From Ipomoea triloba (lineage: Eukaryota > Streptophyta > Magnoliopsida > Solanales > Convolvulaceae): a stretch of DNA of 64,000 bases. Under the pieces are notes generated by a model, which ran no database searches, was not told where the DNA came from, and was given only the letters and a program-made list of their open reading frames with translations. Shown here one piece after another: positions 55,401-64,000 of the stretch (its first letter is position 1; each line of letters opens with the position of its first letter). Both the position numbers and the translations under genes were made by a program. The stretch lies in assembly GCF_003576645.1 (NCBI RefSeq), contig NC_044917.1, forward strand, positions 16,572,952 to 16,636,951. The letters run 5' to 3'.

Positions 55401-56341
55401 CACTATTTTTTGTTTAGGACATGCCTAAGAATGTAGATTTTTACTATTGACATCAGCAAAACCACTAGTGGACTTACGATCATCAAGACATCCTGTTCAA
55501 TCAGAGTTTGAAAATAAATGAATGTTGTCATTTGAATATGATTTTGTAAAACATAGCCCGTTGTTAAGGGTATCTTTGACATACATTAGAGCACGCTTTA
55601 GAGTGACCTAGTGTTCACTTGTTGGAGATTGCATAAACTGACAGAGTTTGTTTACGGCAAATGAGAGATCTGGACTGGTGATAGTTAGATATTGAAGTGC
55701 TCTAACTAAGTTGCGGTACTGTGTGGGATATGTCATATGGTTGAGATGAGTTTGTTGCACTTAACTTGCTGTTAACTGGAATTGAAGTGGAGATTGGCTT
55801 ACCGTGTTCCATTCTGGACCTTTTGAGTATTTCAAGCATGTACCTTCTTTGTGACAGGATCGTCGCCCCATGTTAAGAACTCTCTCGATTTCTAGGAAGA
55901 TGCTTGGAGGTCCCACTCTAGGAGATTGGCTTACTGTGTTCCATTCAGCTAGTTTGTTTGTTATGGAAGCCAAGAGACTTTCATTGTTAGTTGCTCATTA
56001 TTAGTATGTCATTAACATATAAATAAGTAAATAAATTTAAGCATTAGCAGTAAAATAGATAAACAATAAAACATCGGTTTTCGAAGTCTTGAACCAATTG
56101 AGAGTATGCAATCATGAAAACGTTTGAACATGTAGTGGTTCTACTTCAAATCATACAAAGACTTTTGTAATTTGCTAACATGAGTAGGAAAGTTGTTAAT
56201 GTACGCTGGTGGTTGCTTCATATAAACAATCTCACTTAGACAACCATTGAGGAAGGGATTGTGAACATCAAGTTTCCTGATAAACCAATATTTCGTTATA
56301 ACAGGGGACAAGAGAAGTCTTACTATAATTGGTTTGGCCAT
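55401..56341 (-). pseudogene. Copia reverse transcriptase and RNase H remnants
   Basis: 56341-56141 encodes the RT start with K-L-D-V-H-N-P-F-L-N-G and YMKQPPAYINNFPTHVSKLQ, followed by K-S-L-Y-D-L-K (normally Y-G-L-K). The stretch 55980-55401 holds frame-shifted pieces that read like the late RT and RNase H region, including S-P-V-Q-I-S-H-L and D-V-L-M-I-V-S-P-L, corresponding to the RPDLSFA and DWAGCPDDRKST motifs in shifted frames. The YVDD region was not seen, so a deletion is likely. 55761-55973 also shows a short repeated phrase with GGAGATTGGCTTACYGTGTT. Confidence 0.7.
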
Positions 56342-56739
56342 CGGATTGAAAGTATCAAAATAATCTTCTCCTTCAACCTGATTGAATACTTTAGAAACAA
56401 GTCTTACTTTATATCATTCAATTGTTCCATCAGCTTTTCTCTTGATTCGAAATACCCATTTGCATCCAATGGCGTTCATATTCTGTTTATGTGGAACTAA
56501 CTTGGGTTGTTGTTCGCCATTCAGGACTTTTTATTGCTGGGGAGTGGCATGTGGTTCGGAGTCATCTATACATGCATTTAGAGCTTTGTTACTTGTGCAG
56601 TAACGAGTCATGTGGCAGAGGACCATAGGATGTGTATGTTGAGCATGAGGTGTTGGTCAACGTAGCTCGAGCCTAGAAAGAACAATTGGAGGTTGATCGG
56701 GAGTAAAATCCACAGAAAGTGGAAAAGGGGTTCTCACTG

Positions 56740-57060
56740 ATATGCCCGTGTCCTAGGTTTGTCACAATCGTGTCCCTCTCCAAAATGGTTATACGATCGT
56801 GACACAAGGGTGACACGGCCGTGTTGTTTGTCGCTAAGGCACTGATTTGGGTGACACGACCATGTTTAAGATGTGTCGTGGTTGTGTCCCTCTGATCTCT
56901 AGATTGGCGACACGACCATGACACGGGGGTGACACAACTGTGTCGTTTCTCGCTATAGTGTCCTTTTCGGCGACACTATTGTGTCCAAGGTGTGTCGTGG
57001 CCGCATCTCTCTCTGGAATGGCGACACAACCGTGAAATGGAGGCAACAGAGTCGTGTTAA
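56740..57060 (-). repeat. Minisatellite of about 105 bp inside copia pol
   Basis: Three units share GGCGACACGACCATGACACG-like, GGGTGACACRRCYGTGTYGTT and TCGCTAWRGYRC-type phrases. They lie between the integrase C-terminal part and the RT start. The minus-strand reading frame stays open through most of it (56924-56673 and 57046-56834). Confidence 0.75.
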
Positions 57061-57437
57061 TTTCTTGGCATCTCGTTCTGCTTGGTAAGTTGACGATAAC
57101 CCATGGTATTGCATCTTGAGTTGAAGTAAAAACCTCTGGGGAGTTTTAGCTGGAAAAGCGAAAACATTCTCATCAAATCGGACTGGTGAATGGTAAGAAT
57201 TTTTCCAATATTTAGATTTAAGCAATGAGATTCTCTAAATGAGTCTAGGTACCCGAGGAAGATAGATTGAGCAGAATGGAACTCTATTTTGTGTTTATTG
57301 TAGAGACGGAGATAGAGAAAACATAGACAACCAAAGACACGTAGAAGGGGGTAGTTGGGAGTTGTTTTGTTCATGATGGTATTGGGACTCAAATTGTTTG
57401 AGGTTATAGAGGGTATACAATTAATCAGAAATACCAT
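57057..57437 (-). pseudogene. Copia integrase C-terminal region
   Basis: Encodes V-F-L-I-N-C-I-P-S and, after a linker, L-L-R-V-F-G-C-L-C-F, L-R-L-Y-N-K-H-K-I-E-F and I-F-L-G-Y, the well-known segment between the integrase core and RT in copia polyproteins (usually LRVFGCLCYP...KCVFLGY). The DDE core upstream (57437-58040) is in broken frames. Confidence 0.82.
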
Positions 57438-58046
57438 AGTTTCTTAAGCATAAACCTATAATTTAGGAGGGATAGAGGCTTGAGCAAGTAATAAGGTCAG
57501 ACCAGTTTCAACAATGTGTCTATGACGTCTTGTAATATGCTCATTTTGTTCATGTGTGTAAGCACACGACTAACAATGGTTTGTTTCAAGATTTACGAAG
57601 AGTTTGTCTAACTTTTTGTATTCACCACCTAAATCAGACTAAATGACTTTTATTTTGTAGGAAAATGTTCGATCAACTAATGCTTTAAACCGTTGAAAAA
57701 TGTCATAGATATATGTTTTTAGTTTCATAGAAAAAAACAGGTATATCAAGAATAATCATCAACAAATATAACGAAATAACAATGGCCTTCATTAGATAAA
57801 ATCAGGAATGATTCTCAAATATCTATGTAAACTAAATTAAATCTAATATAGAAGAGCTGGATTTTGTGATTATTTCTAGAGGAAATTCTGAGTATTTCCC
57901 TAGTTGATAGGCAGAACAAATCGTACTACTAAGGATTTTGACACTAGACAATGACTATGTTGTGCAAGGCCCCTAGAGTAGGGTTGACCGAGACGGTTGT
58001 GTCAAACTTATGAACATGCTTTTGATGTGATGAATGCCACGTGTTT

Positions 58047-58538
58047 TTAGATTGGAAGTTTGTATAACCCCCTTCCCCTCGAGCTTTCTCCTTTAAGTAT
58101 AACTCGGTTGGTGGTGAGATCCTTCACAAAAAAAAAAAATGGATGAAACTCAAAGAAAACATTGTTGTCAGTAACTAAACGTTTGACAGATAGAAGAGAG
58201 TTTGTTAGGGCAGGAACATGTAACACATTTTGTAGTTTAAGGGAACACGAGGAAGAGGATATAAAAGTGTTTCCAATATTGAAAATATTCAAGCATGTAC
58301 CATTACCAACTCGAAGAGTTTCATTGCCCGTGTACTCTTCTAGTTGATGTAATGTCGAGGAATCCAAAGCGGCATGACGGGTAGCACCAGTGTTGGGGTT
58401 CCAGTTTTGAGAAGATGGAGCAGAGGCTAGATCATCATCATAAGTCATATTTACTTGAGGACCAGGGGTTCCTGAATATCTCCTATAGCATTGTAGGGCA
58501 GTATGACCAAGGTTGTTATTGCATATATGACACTTCAA
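58047..58538 (-). pseudogene. Copia zinc knuckle, protease and gag-pre-integrase
   Basis: A CHICNNNLGHTALQC knuckle (CX2CX4HX4C), a linker, then W-N-P-N-T-G-A-T-R-H, which corresponds to the copia protease active site W-x-x-D-S/T-G-A but with Asn in place of the catalytic Asp. It ends with L-Q-N-V-L-H-V-P-A-L-T-N-S-L-L-S-V and the gag-pre-integrase start. An intact 163-codon frame in a dead element. Confidence 0.85.
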
Positions 58539-59610
58539 AACGTAGCCACGGCTATGTTCATAACCCCGTCCTCCTCTATTGCCACGACCACAGCTACACG
58601 TTGATTAGCAATGCATTTTACTTGTGAGGCAGTGGGTGGTCCACGCTAGGCAATAAGTGCTGATGGTGGTTCTAGGGAAGCAATTAAAGAAACATCATCT
58701 GCATAGATAAATTGATGTGCAATGAGATAGTTGTTGAGTTGATCAATCGCCATTCCTTGGTGGTCAACAAAGAGACCATTGCATAGTACTCAAGGCGAAT
58801 GCCTTTGAACATGTAGAGATTTTTTTTTCATCCAAACCAATTGGTTAACAGACTTTAGTAAGAAGTCCAATTAAAACCTTGACTTTGCCAAGATACTCAC
58901 TCGTAGTGGAATCTCCTTGACACAATGATTGCAGCTAACTAAGGAGACTTAGAGATCGTGCCCAAGAGGAGGACCCAAACGTAGCTTCAATAGCTTGCCA
59001 TAGGGACCAAGACGTGGCTTGCCCCACTACAACATACATGACCTCATTAGAGAGAGGCGAGATGAGCATGGATAATATGGATTAATCCTAACAGACCCAA
59101 GATTCAGCTGCTTGAAAGGCTACAACGGAGCACCCTATCCGGAGCTTGAATAAATGAAGTCGGACACAATAATGTTCCATCAACATACCCACTGGGGTTT
59201 TTACCGCTGAGAAAGGGAACAAGCTGAGTCTTCCAGAATAGGTAGTTTGAGGAGGTAATTTTAATGCAGACAAAGTGATGGGCTGCCTATAGGGTATTTA
59301 TTGGGGCTTGGGTTGGAGGGATATAATCTAAGATGGTGCCAGAGGAAGGAGATGGTAGTGGCGGTATTGTTAGGGTTGGCAATCATGGATCACTAGGTCT
59401 ACTGATACTAGATAAGAACAATAATTCTAGAAATAATTTTATTATTAATTAATCCAATTTAAAAAAATACAGGAAGATAGGTATTTATAAGAATACACAG
59501 AGTTTTACTCAAGACACAAATTATAAAAGATAGAGAGAGGCAAAAGGAATTCTAGTATAACTAGAATATAAATTCTTACTACTCCATACTAGACTAATAA
59601 GAACCTACAA

Positions 59611-60122
59611 TTGAATATGAACGAAACAGATGCTGCCAAGCTAACATGTGAGTTGAGCGGTTTGTTAATCTTTGAACTTGAACCAAACAAATGCTGCCAA
59701 TTTATTGTATTAAATAGATATGGTCCATAATGATCAAATTTTTTTTTTATAAGAGCCATTATTAGAGAAAGAAACAATAGCTTTTTGAAGAACTAGACCG
59801 TCTGGCTCCTGGGTAACATTAGATAAACGCCTTTACTTAACGCATAAAAGAGTTTAAGCATAGTATTACTTCAATTTAAAAAAAAATTATAATCATTTTT
59901 CGACATTTTTGGAAAATCAATTATGAAAAATATATATAGCAGACTCAATACACCAGTTCTATTTCTAGTTGTTGCTTTGTTGCTATTAATTGATCTTTCA
60001 AATAAGTGATCTGTATCAAAATTAGAGTGAATTAACAATATCAACTTGGATTTAAAAGGGTTTTAAATTATAAAATTTTAATTGTCTTTGTTTAATACTT
60101 GAGAACTAAAAATATCACTTAA
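59611..60122. other. AT-rich intergenic DNA
   Basis: Contains a diverged local repeat (GATGCTGCCAA near 59630 and 59690). No gene seen. Confidence 0.45.
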
Positions 60123-60749
60123 GGGTGTTTGATAACAGTCGTTATATACCGTGGACGATAGTCCACAATGCATTGTGGACCATGGGTCATGGCTGATACT
60201 GCAGTTGTGTTGAACTGATACTGCAGTTGTGTTGAACGGATACTGCAGTTCTGTTGATAGAAAACTGCAGTTGCGCGGAACAGAGACCGTTTCATCCGTC
60301 TGGAACTGCAGTTGTGTTAAACTGATATTGCAGTTGTATTGAACTGATACTACAGTTGTGTTGAACGGATGAACAGCATATGTTCTGCGCAACTGCAGTT
60401 TCCTTTCAACACAACTGCAGTATCTTTTCAACACAACTGTAGTATCCGTTCAACACAACTACAGTATCAGCATGACCATGGTCGTTGTGGACCATGGTCC
60501 ACAGTATAATTTGCGATTTGATAAATAGTTGTTAGTTGTTAGCTGTTAATTAATTGGGTTTGTGCGTTTGACTAGTTAATAGAGCTAATTGTAGAAAGAT
60601 GTTTAGTAAATTAGTTGTTAGCTAATAGTTGATTACATGCAAAATAACTATCTCAAAAAGCTGATTGAAAAAATTACTTTGAACAGCTTTTTGAATTTTA
60701 ACATTGTAGAGCAATAAGTTGTTACAAAAACTAATTAATCAAACACTCG
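60123..60749. mobile_element. Second copy of the GTTTGGTAAAT-type MITE, split by a foldback MITE
   Basis: The left edge GGGTGTTTGATAA (60123-60135) is followed by the foldback insertion and resumes at ATAGTTGTTAGTTGTTAGCT (60525). The body then parallels the MITE at 12954 (shared TAATTGTAGAAAG, CTCAAAAAGCT, CTTTTTGAATTTTA phrases) and ends AATCAAACACTCG. The inverted ends pair as GGGTGTTTGAT and ATCAAACACTC. About 238 bp without the insertion. Confidence 0.7.
60127..60524. mobile_element. Foldback MITE rich in ACTGCAGTTGTGTTGAA repeats, copy 1
   Basis: The body 60136-60515 (380 bp) begins CAGTCGTTATATACCGTGGA and ends GTCCACAGTATAATTTGCG. Flanks are GTTTGATAA (60127-60135) and ATTTGATAA (60516-60524), a 9-bp duplication with one mismatch. 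The left half holds direct copies of GATACTGCAGTTGTGTTGAA, the right half their reverse complements, so the whole folds back. No coding capacity. 9-bp TSDs point to the Mutator superfamily. Confidence 0.82.
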
Positions 60750-61360
60750 TATTGAATGTTTAACCAAGTCAAACAATTAATAATGATAAAAAGAATTTTA
60801 AAATTAACTGATAAGCTAACTATGTTAGCCGGCCTTAATATTTTTGTTGATGATAACTGAGAGCAATAACTACTTGGGAATGACCCACAGCTTTTACTAC
60901 AAGAGTACAAGTCTTAATTAATGGCCATGCTGGTGAATGAGATTTGTATTCCCTTTTGGTTTTGGTATGTTCCCAGTGGGCCCACAAGTTGGTCTCATCT
61001 GAGTGGTGATTGGCTGAATTCCTGAATTCCATCCTTAACTCTGTGCTCCCATTGGCTGTGAGTCAACATTAGGGATTCCCAGTGGGACCCATTGGGCAGC
61101 ATGGGAATTTTACATCAACGAGTAAGACCCAGTTTGGTGTTTTTCGTCACTGTGCTTCAATCATTCCTAATATAACTTCAAAAACTTCACTTTTGTGGTC
61201 CTGTATTGTAGCTTTCAAGCCTCATATTTATTTTCAGCTTTTAGGGCTTCACAAAATCTCAACCATTGCTCCCTCTGTCTCTCCCACTTGACAGATAAGT
61301 GGCCTTTTTTTTTTTTTTGTTTTTTTGTTTTTTTGTTTTTTTTTGTTTGGTATCATTAGT
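60750..61360. other. Unassigned intergenic DNA
   Basis: A less AT-rich stretch at 60840-61290 has open frames on both strands (minus 61032-60835; plus 61082-61291) with no recognised domain. It may be low-copy DNA or the edge of an old gene. T-runs follow at 61302-61345. Confidence 0.4.
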
Positions 61361-61830
61361 TTCATTTTCCTTTAGTCATAATCACGATAAGTTTTTTACA
61401 AATTTGGAATCGAGCAATTGTTGAGCCTCATTTGAAGAACGGTTATCCCAACACTAATTTTATTTGTAGGATTTAAATCTAAAATCTTGTTTAAGACTTC
61501 TTTGGTACTTGACTCACAAGTTGTTGATGTTGAACCAATATGCGTCTCTTATGGGCAAGAAATAGCCTCCGGTCTTTATTTTTATATTTTTTTTGTATTA
61601 TGAGTTCCATTTTCCTTTAGTCATAATCACGATAAGTTTTTAACAAATTTTGGAATCAAACAATTGTTGAGCCTCATTTGAAGAACCGTTATCCCAACAC
61701 TTGTTTTATTTGTAAGATTTAAATCTAAAATCTTGTTTAAGACTTCTTTGATACCTGAGTCACAAGTTGTTGATGTTGAACTAATACGCGTTTCTTATGG
61801 CCAAGAAAATAACCTCCACCCTTTTTTTTT
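61361..61830. repeat. Tandem duplication, period 245 bp
   Basis: TTCATTTTCCTTTAGTCATA at 61361 recurs at 61606 with the following ~210 bp (CACGATAAGTTTTT, TTGTTGAGCCTCATTTGAAG, TTAAGACTTCTTTG). The two copies differ by scattered substitutions. Confidence 0.9.
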
Positions 61831-61982
61831 CCCATAGGTCAAACATTTTTTTAAAAAAAGTTGATTAGTTGTATTGTAATACTTCCATGAAGAATGGGCC
61901 ATGCATGGAATTATTGTGGCAAGAAGTGGATTGCAAAGTGTCCAAACACTAACCAAATCCACAAAAATAATTTGTGTTTTCA

Positions 61983-62385
61983 CAAAAATGTCCCAAATTA
62001 TATCGTGGACCATGGTTCACAATGCATTGTGGACCATGATCATAACTGATACTGCAGTTGTGATGAACGGATACTGCAGTTGTGTTGAAAAGATACTGCA
62101 GTTGTGTTGAAAGGAAACTGCAGTTGCACGGAACAGAGGTCGTTCATCCGTTCAACACAACTGCAGTATCTGTTCAACACAGCTGCAGTATCATTTCAAC
62201 ACAACTGCAGTATCCGTTCAACATAACTGCAGTTCCAGATGAATGAAATGGCCTCTGTTCCGCACAACTACAGTTTTTTTTCAACACAACTGCAGTATCC
62301 TTTCAACACAACTACAATATCCTTTCAACAAAACTGAAGTATCAACCATGACCCATGGTCCACGGCATAAGGACTGCAAAAATGT
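61983..62385. mobile_element. Foldback MITE rich in ACTGCAGTTGTGTTGAA repeats, copy 2
   Basis: The body 61992-62376 (385 bp) begins CCCAAATTATATCGTGGACC and ends GGTCCACGGCATAAGGACTG. It is flanked by a perfect 9-bp duplication, CAAAAATGT (61983-61991, 62377-62385). Same arrangement of direct then inverted CTGCAG-centred units as copy 1. Confidence 0.88.
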
Positions 62386-62799
62386 AAGAAAATTTAAAAT
62401 TAAGCAGGGTGATGCGACGAATAGAAAGTTGTCACATTAGATTAGTGGTTTCCTTTTCTGTAGAATTTTGGTGGTTCTTATTTTTGGAATTTCTTCAGTT
62501 TCCTTAAAAAAAATGGAATGAAAAAAAAAATTCTATGTTTCAAAAAAAAATAAAAAATTCTATGTTTCTTAATTTGTCTTAGAAAATTGGTCTGGATGTA
62601 ATAGGTCTTCCAGATCTTCAACTAGACTCAAAGAGAGAAAGCCCTTTAATTCTCTTAATTTTTTTTATTTTTTTTTTTTACGGGAAATGAGAGTGATAAT
62701 GAAGGCAAATTTTATTGTGGGTGGAATATGGTCCAAAACAGTTTAGTTTCTTTTAATGAAAAGAAACAGCATTCATTCCGTCCGATTAATTTTATTTTT
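62386..62799. other. AT-rich intergenic DNA
   Basis: Short A- and T-runs and a small duplication of AATTCTATGTTT. No gene seen. Confidence 0.5.
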
Positions 62800-63320
62800 T
62801 ATAACGTATTTAGTTTCAATTTGTATACATTGTAATTTCATTATAGCACAACTAACGTATCATTTTGATTAAAATACAATTTTATATGACAATATGTACT
62901 CAATATGTGAGACTTGTTATTGAATTTTATATTATACACATCATAGTTTTATTGCAACACTACTAAAACATAATTCTAATCCAACTACTGTTTCATTGGA
63001 CAATATATACTCAAATATGTGAAATTTGGTATTCAATTTCATTTTATACACACTTTAGTTTTATTACAACATAACTAAAGTATCATTTTAATTAAACTGC
63101 AGTTTCATTTGACAATGTACACTCAATATATGAGACATATTACTCAGTTTTATTTTAAATACACTGTATTTTCAATTGATTACAGCATAACTAAAGTATC
63201 ATTCTAATTCAACTGAAATTTCATTTGACAATATACACTTAATATGTTACATTTTAAATTTCATTTAATTCTGAAAATATTATAAATATGGGATTAATTA
63301 AACATAATGGCTGTTGTTTT
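62800..63320. repeat. Second copy of the dispersed AT-rich tandem repeat
   Basis: Recurring phrases ATTACAACATAACTAAAGTA, TCATTTGACAATGTACACTC and CAATTTCATTTTATACACAC match those at 2115-4200 in kind and order, including the distinct right tail. Here the element is not interrupted. Confidence 0.78.
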
Positions 63321-63388
63321 CATTTCTTTTTTAGTTAAAAAACAACCTTTTTTGGGCCGGTCCAACGTAACAACTGAATAATGAATGG

Positions 63389-64000
63389 GTATGCTGTGGA
63401 CCTAGGTTCACCTTGCAAGGTGGACCTGGGTCCAAAATTACGTCGTTTTTGTCTCTCTTTTTTTTTTTTTTTTAATTAGTAAACATATTTCTGAATATAG
63501 AGTTGTCTAAAAATGTGTGAATGTAGAGGTTTCAAAGTGTGAATGTAGAGTATAGGAATCGTAAATGTACATTTATGATTGTGTGAATGTAGAGTTGCCC
63601 AGAAATGTGTGAATGTGGAGGTTTCAAATTGTGAATATAGAGTATAGAAATCGTGAATGTAGAGTTATGCATGTGTGAATCTGTAATAGAGTTAAGAAGT
63701 TCTAGCAACTTGTAGCCCTGTAATGTGTGAATGTGAAGTTCTCAAGTTGTGAATATGGAGTATAGGACCTGTGAATATAGAGTTTTGAATGCGTGAATGC
63801 ATAACAGTGGCAATATAGTTACTAAACATATAATCTTGTAATGTGTGAATGTAGAGTATCATATAATCATGTAATGTGTGAATGTGGAGTTTACAAAGTG
63901 TGAATGTAGAATATAGTGTATGTGAATGTGGAGTTTACAAAGTGTGAATGTAGAATATAGTGTATGTGAATGTGGAGTTTACAAAGTGTGAATGTAGAAT
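63389..64000. mobile_element. Foldback MITE, left part, running off the window
   Basis: Starts GGTATGCTGTGGACCTAGGT, with the palindromic CACCTTGCAAGGTG core at about 63411-63424, as at 39697. From 63481 it becomes a minisatellite of short units. The other end lies beyond the window. Confidence 0.6.
63481..64000. repeat. Minisatellite of TGTGAATGTAGAG-type units
   Basis: Units such as GTGTGAATGTAGAG, TTTCAAAGTGTGAATGTAGA and GTTTACAAAGTGTGAATGTA recur every 25-45 bases; the last three units (from about 63876) are near-perfect 41-bp repeats. Continues past the window end. Confidence 0.85.

Larger units (their letters stand above)
55401..59610 (-). mobile_element. Degenerate Ty1-copia retrotransposon
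   Basis: Minus-strand order from right to left is that of copia: LTR-like sequence and a decayed primer site near 59395-59610, gag remnants (59280-58620), zinc knuckle plus protease (58538-58047), integrase C-terminal region (57437-57230), an expanded tandem repeat (56740-57060), RT start (56341-56141) and RT/RNase H remnants (55980-55401). Frames are broken many times. No 3' LTR was recognised, so the left limit is where homology fades. Confidence 0.78.

Overview
This is a flowering-plant nuclear window (dicot). The two intact genes belong to plant-specific transcription factor families (LOB-domain and CONSTANS-like/BBX), introns are GT..AG, intergenic DNA is very AT-rich, and nearly everything else is nested plant transposable elements. 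The foldback and MITE families remind me of asterids, perhaps Convolvulaceae, but that is a weak impression. The sequence has scaffold gaps: a 765-base N run at 18968-19732 and single Ns at 16817, 43705 and 44547.

Layout. 1-6600: a SINE with target duplication, a long-TIR Mutator-type MITE, a Pack-MULE carrying part of a CYP77A-like P450 gene, a Stowaway-like MITE, a second SINE-like piece and a solo LTR. 8281-9332: an LBD gene with a TATA box. 9741-15397: a foldback MITE, a CACTA end, Helitron-like ends arranged head to tail, and a MITE whose empty site survives in the neighbouring repeat copy. 15398-22790: a Ty1-copia element (LTR, PBS, broken gag) split by a 4.1 kb hAT-type element full of minisatellite, then cut by a CACTA arm. 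22791-30886: a LINE on the minus strand, split by a complete 6.9 kb non-autonomous LTR element with matching 5-bp target duplications. 30887-39663: an Athila-like Ty3-gypsy element with broken gag-pol, itself holding a 504-bp solo LTR.

39905-51305 is the most unusual stretch: a head-to-tail array of a small non-autonomous LTR element in which eight 336-bp LTRs alternate with seven internal regions (about 1.7 kb per unit), all inside one foldback MITE. 52966-54880 is a two-exon CONSTANS-like gene on the minus strand. 55400-59610 is a decayed Ty1-copia element (minus strand) with a minisatellite inside pol. 60123-64000 holds two more foldback MITEs, one inserted in another MITE, several tandem duplications and a minisatellite running off the window end.

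The two genes are about 44 kb apart and nothing suggests they act together. The element insertions can be ordered by nesting: for example LINE first, then Athila and the LARD into it; copia first, then hAT and CACTA into it; foldback MITE first, then the LTR element that became an array.
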